64,000 bases of DNA from Streptomyces sp. HD (GTDB lineage Bacteria; Actinomycetota; Actinomycetes; Streptomycetales; Streptomycetaceae). The DNA is taken from contig NZ_JAQMYP010000003.1 of NCBI RefSeq assembly GCF_028369295.1, positions 124,001-188,000 of the forward strand. The letters are read 5' to 3'. Of this stretch, positions 56,341-64,000 are shown piece after piece (position 1 is the stretch's first letter; the number at the start of each line of letters is the position of its first letter). The position numbers and the translations under genes are program-made. Under the pieces are notes generated by a model. The model was not told where the DNA came from. It searched no databases and saw nothing but the letters and a program-made list of their open reading frames with translations.

Positions 56341-57348
56341 CTACTTGCTGCCGAGGTGGGACATCTGCGCGGCCGGGTAGCGGTCGCCCGCGGCGGCGTC
56401 CGCCGGTACGGCCTCCTCGATGGCCGCCAGGTCGGCCGCGTCCAGCGTGACGTCCAGCGCGCCCAGCGACTCGGTGAGCCGCTCCCGGGTGCGGGCGCCG
56501 ACCAGCGGCACGATGTCCTCGCCGCGGGAGAGCACCCAGGCGATGGCGATCTGGGCGACGGAGACGCCCTTCTGCTCGGCGATCTTCCGCAGCGCCTCGA
56601 CGAGGGCCAGGTTGTGATCGAGGTTCTCGCCCTGGAAGCGGGGCGAGTGGGCCCGGAAGTCGTTCGCGGCGAGCTGCCGGTCGCGGGTGAAGTGGCCGGA
56701 GATCAGACCACGGGACAGAACGCCGTACGCGGTGATGGAGATGCCCAGCTCACGGGTGGCCGGCAGGACCGACTCCTCGACGCCGCGCGAGATCAGCGCG
56801 TACTCGATCTGCAGGTCCGCGATCGGGGCGGTGGCGGCGGCCCGGCGAATGGTGTCGGCGCCGACCTCGCTGAGCCCGATGTGCCGCACATAGCCCTGCT
56901 CGACCAGCTCCGCGATCGCGCCGACCGTCTCCTCGATCGGCACGTCCGGGTCCAGCCGGGCGGGCCGGTAGATGTCGATGTGATCCACGCCGAGGCGCTG
57001 CAGCGAGTAGGTGGCGAAGTTCTTCACGGCGGCGGGCCGGCCGTCGAAGCCCACCCAGCTGCCGTCCGGTGTGCGCAGCGCCCCGAACTTCACGCTGAGC
57101 AGGGCGTTCTCACGGCTGGCCGCGGGCGCGGTGCGCAGGGCCTCGCCGACCAGCAGCTCGTTGTGGCCCATGCCGTAGAAGTCGCCGGTGTCGAGCAGCG
57201 TCACACCCGCTTCCAGGGCGGCGTGGACGGTGGCGATGGATTCGGCCCGGTCGACGTCGCCGTACATCGGGGACATGCCCATGCAGCCGAGGCCGAGGGC
57301 GGAGACCTGGGGGCCGGTGGTTCCGAGAGTGCGCGTTTGCATCGTCAT
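56341..57348 (-). CDS. Aldo/keto reductase
   Basis: A 335-residue NADPH-dependent (alpha/beta)8-barrel reductase. It starts MTMQTRTLGTTGPQVSALGL. Catalytic residues appear as Asp and Tyr in LLDTGDFYGMGHNE near 48-61 and Lys in LLSVKFGAL near 82. The usual catalytic histidine region reads DIYRPARLDPDVPIEE, the variant of the AKR13-like subgroup. The phosphate site is PLVGARTRERLTESL near 290. The ATG with GGTGGATGGC upstream is preferred to one 36 nt earlier, which lies within the operator region. First gene of an operon with TetR. Substrate unknown. Confidence 0.92.
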   Translation of the reverse strand: MTMQTRTLGTTGPQVSALGLGCMGMSPMYGDVDRAESIATVHAALEAGVTLLDTGDFYGMGHNELLVGEALRTAPAASRENALLSVKFGALRTPDGSWVGFDGRPAAVKNFATYSLQRLGVDHIDIYRPARLDPDVPIEETVGAIAELVEQGYVRHIGLSEVGADTIRRAAATAPIADLQIEYALISRGVEESVLPATRELGISITAYGVLSRGLISGHFTRDRQLAANDFRAHSPRFQGENLDHNLALVEALRKIAEQKGVSVAQIAIAWVLSRGEDIVPLVGARTRERLTESLGALDVTLDAADLAAIEEAVPADAAAGDRYPAAQMSHLGSK

Positions 57349-57370
57349 GCCATCCACCATGACATGACAG

Positions 57371-57394
57371 CTGACAGATTTCAATATCTGTCAG
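57371..57394. promoter_or_regulatory. Candidate TetR operator, perfect 9-bp half-sites
   Basis: CTGACAGAT-TTCAAT-ATCTGTCAG is a perfect inverted repeat 22 bp upstream of the reductase start. TGACAT to the left and ATGTCA to the right extend the symmetry. It probably binds the TetR protein of the same operon. Confidence 0.75.
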
Positions 57395-57420
57395 TCCATA
57401 TATGTCACCAAGCTGCAAAA

Positions 57421-57452
57421 TGGTCCAGACCTATTGACGAAAGGTCTGGACC
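57421..57452 (+). promoter_or_regulatory. Chitinase promoter repeats, DasR-type site
   Basis: TGGTCCAGACCT (57421-57432) and AGGTCTGGACC (57442-57452) flank TTGACG (57434-57439), a good -35 element. Paired repeats overlapping the -35 region are described for Streptomyces chitinase genes, and the sequence resembles DasR boxes (TGGTCTAGACCA). Confidence 0.75.
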
Positions 57453-57521
57453 GCGAGCACTGTCATGCCTACGACACCCGACTGCCCGCCACCCTCACCG
57501 ACCCCCACCGGGAGGCCCCGC

Positions 57522-58568
57522 ATGCTCCGCCGCGCCCTGCGCCTGTTCGCCACCGCAGTGACGACCGCCTGCCTCGCCCAGCTGCCCGTCGCGACCACCG
57601 CCTCGGCGGCCGACACCTGCGCCGTGAAGTCCAAGCCCGCCGGCAAGGTCCTCCAGGGCTACTGGGAGAACTGGGACGGCGCCGCGGGCGGCGTCCACCC
57701 GCCCTTCGGCTGGACCCCGATCACCGACTCCCGTATCGCGGCCCACGGCTACAACGTGATCAACGCGGCGTTCCCGGTCATCCGCTCCGACGGCACCGCG
57801 CTCTGGGAGGACGGCATGGACAGCGGGGTGAAGGTGGCCACGCCCGCGGAGATGTGCGCGGCGAAGGCGTCGGGCAGCACGATCCTGCTGTCGATCGGCG
57901 GCGCGACGGCCGGCATCGACCTCAACTCGACCACCGTGGCGGACCGGTTCGTGGCGACGATCGTCCCGATCCTGAAGAAGTACAACTTCGACGGCATCGA
58001 CATAGACATCGAGACGGGCCTGGTGGGCAGCGGCACCATCAGCCGACTCTCCACGTCCCAGGCCAACCTGATCAGGATCATCGACGGGATACTGGCCCAG
58101 ATGCCGTCGAACTTCGGCCTGACCATGGCCCCGGAGACGGCCTACGTCACCGGCGGCAGCGTCACCTACGGCTCGATCTGGGGCGCGTACCTCCCCGTCA
58201 TCAAGAAGTACGCCGACAACGGCCGCCTGTGGTGGCTGAACATGCAGTACTACAACGGCAGCATGTACGGCTGCTCCGGCGACTCCTACTCCGCCGGCAC
58301 GGTGGAGGGCTTCGTGGCCCAGACGGACTGCCTGAACAAGGGCCTGACCGTCCAGGGCACGACGATCAAGGTCCCGTACGACAAACAGGCCCCCGGCCTC
58401 CCCGCCCAGCCCGGCGCGGGCGGCGGCCACATGCCCCCGTCCCTGGTGGCCCAGGCCTGGCGGCACTACGGCACCGCACTCAAGGGCCTGATGACCTGGT
58501 CGATCAACTGGGACGGCTCGAAGAACTGGACGTTCGGCGACAACGTGAAGGCACTGCAGGGCCGCTGA
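57522..58568 (+). CDS. Secreted family 18 chitinase
   Basis: Hydrolyses beta-1,4 N-acetylglucosamine polymers outside the cell with a retaining, substrate-assisted mechanism. The 348 residues comprise a signal peptide at 1-30 (LRLFATAVTTACLAQLPVAT, ending ASA-A) and a single GH18 barrel. The catalytic signature DGIDIDIE has Asp157, Asp160, Asp162 and the acid Glu164. The substrate-binding MQYYNG is near 242 and the end-of-barrel tryptophan is in LMTWSINWD near 325. There is no chitin-binding module, so it resembles the small bacterial chitinase D type. GGGAGG lies 6 nt before the ATG. DasR-type repeats stand in the promoter. Confidence 0.96.
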   Translation: MLRRALRLFATAVTTACLAQLPVATTASAADTCAVKSKPAGKVLQGYWENWDGAAGGVHPPFGWTPITDSRIAAHGYNVINAAFPVIRSDGTALWEDGMDSGVKVATPAEMCAAKASGSTILLSIGGATAGIDLNSTTVADRFVATIVPILKKYNFDGIDIDIETGLVGSGTISRLSTSQANLIRIIDGILAQMPSNFGLTMAPETAYVTGGSVTYGSIWGAYLPVIKKYADNGRLWWLNMQYYNGSMYGCSGDSYSAGTVEGFVAQTDCLNKGLTVQGTTIKVPYDKQAPGLPAQPGAGGGHMPPSLVAQAWRHYGTALKGLMTWSINWDGSKNWTFGDNVKALQGR

Positions 58569-58659
58569 GAGGTCGGGTGAGCGGCCGTGGAAGCGGCCGT
58601 GGCAGGCACCGCCGAAATCGCCGCGACAGCGACAGGGCACCCATGGTTCCCTGACGCCC

Positions 58660-59493
58660 GTGAACGACACGGCACCTGACGACAGCCCCCGCGCCCCCTA
58701 CACCAGGGAGGCACTGGCCCGGCTCGTGCTCAGCCAGGCCGCGGCCGATCTCGCCCTGGGCGCGGGACCGTTGGCGGTCACCCGCAACGACGCCGACACC
58801 GGCCTCGGCGGGCGGGCGAGCGAGGCCCGGCAGCTGGTCGAGCACGCGACGCAGCTGCTGGTGCGGGCGGTCGTGTTCGAGCGGGAGCGGGGCGCCTCGT
58901 GGGCGGACATCGGCCGTTACGCCGGCCTGGACGCGCAGGCGGCCGAGGAGCGGTTCGCACCCGAACTCGCGCGTTGGAGCGAGGAGTTGGAGGTGCCGCA
59001 CCTGCTCGACGAGGGCGGCCGCGGGCGGGTCCTGCGGCTGCCCTACGCCGCGTACGCCCCGCACATCGCCAGCCGCGACCTCGACCTCTGGGCGCACCTC
59101 CACCTCACCACCAGGGACCTGCACGCGGTCAGTGCCGGGCTGCGCATGGCCGGACCGGCGGAGCGGGTGACGTATCCGGAGACCGAGTCGGACGAGATGG
59201 GCGGCATCGTCCGGGGCGAGTCCCGCCTGCGTCCCTTCCTCGAACTCCTCGCCCACTACATCGACCACCCCTTCGACGACACCGACTGGGAGACGATCGA
59301 GCTCGGCCTTGAGCCGACCGACGACGAGGCGGACGTCTGGTACTCCTACCCGCTGATCGGTTCCGTGCAGTCCCTGGGCGTCCGTCTCGCGCGGGACGCC
59401 GAGACCGACATCGTCTGGGTGACCGTCACCGGCGCCGCCCTGGCCGACCTGCGGCTGCGGATCGGCACCCTCTTCGACGCCTTCAGCTGGTGA
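58660..59493 (+). CDS. Hypothetical cytoplasmic protein with sigma-like helix-turn-helix segment
   Basis: A 277-residue protein without signal or membrane segments. Residues about 50-100 (ARQLVEHATQLLVRAVVFER, then ASWADIGRYAGLDAQAAEER) look like a helix-turn-helix of the kind found before small actinobacterial effector proteins. The C-terminal part (about 200-277, TDDEADVWYSYPLIGSVQSL) has no recognised motif. GTG start. Its stop codon TGA abuts the complementary stop of the convergent LysE gene, so TGATCA ends both. Function unknown. Confidence 0.7.
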   Translation: MNDTAPDDSPRAPYTREALARLVLSQAAADLALGAGPLAVTRNDADTGLGGRASEARQLVEHATQLLVRAVVFERERGASWADIGRYAGLDAQAAEERFAPELARWSEELEVPHLLDEGGRGRVLRLPYAAYAPHIASRDLDLWAHLHLTTRDLHAVSAGLRMAGPAERVTYPETESDEMGGIVRGESRLRPFLELLAHYIDHPFDDTDWETIELGLEPTDDEADVWYSYPLIGSVQSLGVRLARDAETDIVWVTVTGAALADLRLRIGTLFDAFSW

Positions 59494-60099
59494 TCACGTC
59501 CACGCCAGCTTCGCCCCCAGTGCCACGAACGACCCCGCGAAGGTCCGCCGCAGCCATGTCATCACCCGGGGCCGGGAGGTGACGTGGCTGCGGACGGAGG
59601 CGGCGAGGATGCCGTACGCCGCGAAGACCACGAACGTCGCCGCCATGAACACGCCGCTGAGCGCCAGCATGCGCGGCAGGGCGTTCGGCTCGGACGGGTC
59701 CACGAACTGGGGCAGGAAGGCGAAGAAGAACATCGTCAGCTTCGGGTTGAGGATGTTGATCAGCACGCCCCGCACGATCACGCGGCCCGAGGAGAGCGGC
59801 GTGGCGTCGTCGTCCACCGCGATGGCCTCCTTGTCCTTCAGCGTGGACCAGGCCATGTAGAGGAGGTAGGCGACACCGGCGTACTTCAGGATCTGGAACG
59901 CGGTCGCGCTCGCGTGCAGCAGCGCGGCCACCCCGGTGACCGTGGCCAGCATGTGCGGCACGATCCCGAGGGTGCAGGCGAAGGCGGCGACCACGGACGC
60001 GCGGCGGCCCCGGGAAAGACCGGTGGCCAGGGTGTAGACGACGCCGGTGCCGGGGGTGGCCACCACGACGAGGGTGGTGAGGAGGAAGGCGATGCTCAT
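59494..60099 (-). CDS. LysE/RhtB family amino-acid exporter
   Basis: A 201-residue membrane protein with about six helices. The signature ATPGTGVVYTLATGLSRGRRAS at about 16-37 matches LysE/RhtB (G-P/T-G-P...G...G at the first loop), with later YAGVAYLLYMAW near 73 and GVLINILNPKLTMFFFAFLPQF near 111. It probably exports an amino acid or homoserine-lactone-like compound. The ATG with GAGGG 8 nt upstream is preferred over a GTG 9 nt earlier. No LysR-type gene is adjacent. CCAATCGG direct repeats lie in its upstream region. Confidence 0.9.
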   Translation of the reverse strand: MSIAFLLTTLVVVATPGTGVVYTLATGLSRGRRASVVAAFACTLGIVPHMLATVTGVAALLHASATAFQILKYAGVAYLLYMAWSTLKDKEAIAVDDDATPLSSGRVIVRGVLINILNPKLTMFFFAFLPQFVDPSEPNALPRMLALSGVFMAATFVVFAAYGILAASVRSHVTSRPRVMTWLRRTFAGSFVALGAKLAWT

Positions 60100-60311
60100 G
60101 CCCGCCACCCTCGTGCCGCCACGTACCGGGATACAGGGCCAATCGGTGGCCCGGCTGCTGGACCAATCGGCGACCGGGCCTCTGGGGCGATCCGGCTCCG
60201 TTGGACACCTTTCCCGCCCCCTCGGAGAATGGGAATTGTCGGCGAGCAGTCACTTCGGCGGCGCCTGCCGTCGGCCGCGCGGTGTTCATGCGCCGCCCGC
60301 GGGAGGCTGCC

Positions 60312-61421
60312 ATGATCGTTCGTATCGCCACCTTCAATGCGCAGAGCCTCTTCCGCCGCCCCAAGGCCTTCAACCTGCCGGATGTGACGAAGCGGAACGA
60401 GGTCCTCGCCGACTTCAGCACGTTGGTCTCACTGCTGAACCTGACGACCTACGACGCGGAGGACAGGACACGGATCTCCGCGCTGGTGAAGAAGTACCGC
60501 GCCCACACCTGGGACCCGGACAACCCCCCGCCGATCTACATCAACCAGACCCGCCCGGGAAAGCACTCCAGTCTGTTCAAGGAGGCCGGCTCCTGGGAGG
60601 TCGGCGCCGCGGGCCGTGGCGCGTGGGCCGGCTGGGCCGAACTCGTGCGGGAGGAACTCGACACGGAGGCGGTGCGCAACAGCGGCCGGGTCGTCGACGC
60701 GGTCGATGCGGACATCCTGCTCATGGTGGAGGTCGAGGACCGGCTGGCCCTGGACCGCTTCAACCAGCAGATCCTGGCCGGGGTGCTCGGCAAGCGGCAG
60801 TACCCCTTCAACATGCTGATCGACGGCAACGACAGCCGCGGCATCGACGTCGGGATCCTCAGCCGGCACCCCATCACCTCCATCCGGTCCCACCTCTTCG
60901 ACCCCGACCCGGAGCGTCCCGGCGAGCACCTGTTCAGCCGGGACTGCCCCGAGTTCGAGATCGAGCTCAACGGCACGCCCCTGGTCGTTCTCGGCAACCA
61001 CCTCAAGAGCAAGTTCAACGACGACCCCGCACTGCGCCTGGCCCAGGCCAAGCGGCTCGCGGAGATCTACGAGGCCGCCCGGGAGCGCACCCCGCACGTC
61101 GTGATCGCCGGAGACCTCAATGACGACCTGGAGAGCGAACCGCTCGACGTACTGCTCGACACCGGCCTGCGCGACGTGATGAGCCACTCCTCCTACCGAG
61201 GAGGACCCGGCACGCACGGAAAGGGCGACAGGCCGCAGGACAAGCTCGACTACCTGCTGCTCCCGCCCCCGCTGTGGCACCGGGTGCAGCACGTCGCCCT
61301 GGAGCAGCGCGGAATCTTCTGGGACCCGCCGCTCCCGGACGTCAAGCGCTTCGACGAGGTGACGTCGAAGATCGACTCGGCCTCCGACCACGCCGCGCTC
61401 TACGCCGACCTGGACCTGTGA
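60312..61421 (+). CDS. Endonuclease/exonuclease/phosphatase (EEP) superfamily protein
   Basis: A 369-residue intracellular protein of the DNase I/AP-endonuclease fold. It starts IVRIATFNAQSLFRRPKAFN with the first-strand asparagine. The metal-binding glutamate is in LLMVEVEDRLALD near 137. Further motifs are GIDVGILSRHPI near 178, the catalytic asparagine/histidine in VVLGNHLKSKFND near 228, AGDLNDDLESEP near 270 and the terminal SDHAALYADLDL. GGGAGG lies 5 nt before the ATG. It may be a nuclease or a phosphodiesterase; substrate not predictable. A long hairpin separates it from convergent glyS. Confidence 0.88.
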   Translation: MIVRIATFNAQSLFRRPKAFNLPDVTKRNEVLADFSTLVSLLNLTTYDAEDRTRISALVKKYRAHTWDPDNPPPIYINQTRPGKHSSLFKEAGSWEVGAAGRGAWAGWAELVREELDTEAVRNSGRVVDAVDADILLMVEVEDRLALDRFNQQILAGVLGKRQYPFNMLIDGNDSRGIDVGILSRHPITSIRSHLFDPDPERPGEHLFSRDCPEFEIELNGTPLVVLGNHLKSKFNDDPALRLAQAKRLAEIYEAARERTPHVVIAGDLNDDLESEPLDVLLDTGLRDVMSHSSYRGGPGTHGKGDRPQDKLDYLLLPPPLWHRVQHVALEQRGIFWDPPLPDVKRFDEVTSKIDSASDHAALYADLDL

Positions 61422-61540
61422 GCGACGGCTCCCCTCGTCCCTCGCTCACCCCTGCCGCGGCGGTATGAGCAGGTCGACCCGGAGGACTCGCGAACCGGTC
61501 ACCGCGTAGCCGGAGTTGGTGCCCGAGATCGCCGGACGGC

Positions 61541-61593
61541 AAGAACCCCGACTCCGTTACGCCTGTCACGGCCGTAACGGAATCGGGGTTCTT
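61541..61593. terminator. Very long bidirectional hairpin terminator
   Basis: AAGAACCCCGACTCCGTTACG pairs with the segment at 61573-61593 over 21 positions with one G-T/C-A-type mismatch and an 11-nt loop. It lies between the EEP gene and convergent glyS, with AAGAA/TTCTT at the base giving a short U run in both directions. Confidence 0.9.
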
Positions 61594-61621
61594 CAGTCGG
61601 TGCGCCAGGGCCCAGGGGCTC

Positions 61622-63004
<1,383 letters not shown>

Positions 63005-63163
63005 GGTGCTCTCTTCATTACGACGACGGGCGACGAAGCGAGGCGCTTCACAGCGAATGCTTCAGGGTACCGGCGGGTCCTCCCCCTCAACCAAATCGGT
63101 TCCGCTCCCAGCCCGCCCCGAGCCCTTACACGGGCCTTACAAACCCCTTACCGAGATCGTTGT

Positions 63164-63200
63164 TGACAATGGTTTCCATCTTTGCTGAAAATGACTGTCA
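63164..63200 (+). promoter_or_regulatory. Two Zur-type boxes overlapping the znuA promoter
   Basis: TGACAATGGTTTCCA (63164-63178) and TGAAAATGACTGTCA (63186-63200) both resemble the 15-bp Zur box TGaaAAtGatTttCA. They start 22 bp apart, two helical turns. The first overlaps a consensus -35, TTGACA at 63163-63168. The second covers the -10 region and the start codon. Zinc-dependent repression is expected. Confidence 0.8.
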
Positions 63201-64000
63201 TGAACGTACGACGACAGCACATATCCGGGATCGCGATCGCGGCGGCCACCGCTCTCGGCCTCGGAACCCTCTCCGCCTGCTCGACCGACAGCGCGGCCGC
63301 AGGCAACACGGAGAAGTTCGACGTCGTCGCGTCGTTCTATCCGATGGCCTTCCTCGCCGAGCAGATCGGCGGGGACCACGTCAAGGTCACCAGCCTCACC
63401 GAGCCCGGCCAGGAGCCGCACGACCTGGAGGTCAGCGCCCAGCAGCGGGGGCAGATCGAGGAGTCGGACGCCGCTCTCTACCTCAAGGGCCTGCAGCCGT
63501 CCGTCGACGAGGCCGTCGAGCAGTCGGGAATCAAGACGAAGGTCGACGCCGCCGAGCTGACCTCGCTGGAGCAGCACGGCAACGAGGTCGGCGGGCACGC
63601 GGCCGAGCACGACGAGGAGCACGGCCACGACGAGGAGGGCGGCAAGGACCCCCACATCTGGCTCGACCCGGTGAAGTACGCCGAGGTCGCCAAGGGCGTC
63701 GGCGCGGCCTTCGAGAAGGCGGACCCCGACCACGCGGCCGACTACAAGAAGAACACCGCGGCCCTGGTCGAGAAGCTCGACGAGCTCAACACCCAGTTCA
63801 AGGACGGCCTGGCGAAGACCGGCTCCAAGGTCTTCATCACCACGCACGCCGCCTTCGGCTACCTCGCCGAGCGCTACGGCCTGACCGAGGAGGCCATCGC
63901 CGGCCTGGACCCCGAGTCCGATCCCAGCGCCGCGCGGGTCAAGGATCTTGAGAAGATGGCCAAGGCGGACGGCGTCACCACCGTCTTCTACGAGACGCTC
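63200..64000 (+). CDS. znuA: Zinc ABC transporter substrate-binding lipoprotein ZnuA (3' end cut by window edge)
   Basis: Captures zinc outside the membrane and delivers it to the ZnuBC permease. 267 residues are visible. The lipoprotein signal ends TLSACSTDS with the lipobox cysteine near 28. Zinc ligands His74 in EPHDLEV, His152 in DPHIWLDP and His216 in THAAFGY are present. A His/Glu-rich loop at about 133-150 (HAAEHDEEHGHDEE) is typical of ZnuA/AdcA. The last acidic ligand lies beyond the edge. ATG at 63200 is preferred to one 9 nt upstream because the promoter elements place the transcript start near it; no ribosome-binding site exists, suggesting a leaderless mRNA. Two Zur-type boxes overlap the promoter. 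Confidence 0.95.
   Translation, partial: MNVRRQHISGIAIAAATALGLGTLSACSTDSAAAGNTEKFDVVASFYPMAFLAEQIGGDHVKVTSLTEPGQEPHDLEVSAQQRGQIEESDAALYLKGLQPSVDEAVEQSGIKTKVDAAELTSLEQHGNEVGGHAAEHDEEHGHDEEGGKDPHIWLDPVKYAEVAKGVGAAFEKADPDHAADYKKNTAALVEKLDELNTQFKDGLAKTGSKVFITTHAAFGYLAERYGLTEEAIAGLDPESDPSAARVKDLEKMAKADGVTTVFYETL

Noticed and set aside
63005-63162. T-box or other riboswitch upstream of glyS or znuA
   Set aside because: No T-box sequence, specifier stem or other conserved riboswitch core could be recognised; the znuA side is explained by Zur-type boxes.

Overview
The window is chromosomal DNA from an actinomycete, almost certainly a Streptomyces. It has very high GC, strongly GC-biased third codon positions, GTG and TTG starts, twin-arginine and lipoprotein export signals, and Streptomyces-type regulators (GlnR-, Zur- and DasR-like sites). 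The gene order, from an hrd-type sigma factor and dnaG at the left to glyS and a zinc-uptake gene at the right, resembles the order I remember for the core arm of Streptomyces chromosomes; I could not check this against a database. No rRNA, tRNA, CRISPR array, prophage or complete insertion sequence was seen.

Layout. 1-7.2 kb, all on the minus strand: a group 2 sigma factor (cut by the left edge), DNA primase, a ferredoxin-reductase-like flavoprotein, a dGTPase-like HD protein and a sirohydrochlorin chelatase. 7.4-12 kb: a SanA-like protein, then a minus-strand operon of a lone NRPS-type adenylation enzyme, a ferric-reductase-like membrane flavoprotein and an enoyl-CoA hydratase, headed by a miniature inverted-repeat element. 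12.2-14.5 kb: assimilatory nitrate reductase behind a GlnR-like box. 14.7-24.9 kb: accessory genes (thermolysin-type protease, acetyltransferase, two VOC proteins, phosphotransferase-like protein, secreted protein plus sortase, HxlR regulator with a divergent imine-reductase-like enzyme, TauE/SafE exporter, prenyl-synthase-like protein). 25-29.3 kb: the nitrite reductase operon (electron-transfer flavoprotein, NirB, NirD) behind a good GlnR-like box. 29.5-39.5 kb: short-chain dehydrogenase, excalibur-domain protein, PhoX phosphatase, a two-component system, carbonic anhydrase with a SulP transporter, and small membrane or secreted proteins. 39.7-47.6 kb: pyruvate phosphate dikinase, then a ROK regulator divergent from two glycosidase genes. 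48-64 kb: a lipoteichoic-acid-synthase-like sulfatase, DusB, two drug-efflux-type MFS transporters around an XRE regulator, TetR with an aldo/keto reductase, a family 18 chitinase, a LysE exporter, an endonuclease/phosphatase-fold protein, glycyl-tRNA synthetase and the start of znuA.

How it fits together. Nitrate reductase, nitrite reductase, its flavoprotein partner and the sirohydrochlorin chelatase (siroheme for NirB) form a dispersed nitrate-assimilation set, two transcription units of which carry GlnR-like sites. znuA carries two Zur-type sites in its promoter. The chitinase promoter has the paired 11-12-bp repeats typical of DasR-controlled chitinases. Several divergent regulator/target pairs have clear palindromic operator candidates.

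The least ordinary material lies between and at the edges of genes. There are two near-identical inverted-repeat elements 18 kb apart that both begin in the stop codon of a host gene, and a third element with different ends but the same core hairpin, showing a compensatory base change. There is a palindrome-ended MITE plus a solo end, a three-copy tandem duplication at the 3' end of the nitrate reductase gene, dispersed repeats that have become coding sequence in two proteins, a four-fold 10-bp-phased repeat before the sigma factor, and a tiny ORF ending in cysteine coupled to the prenyl-synthase gene. The adenylation/flavoprotein/hydratase operon is the best candidate for an undescribed enzymatic system.
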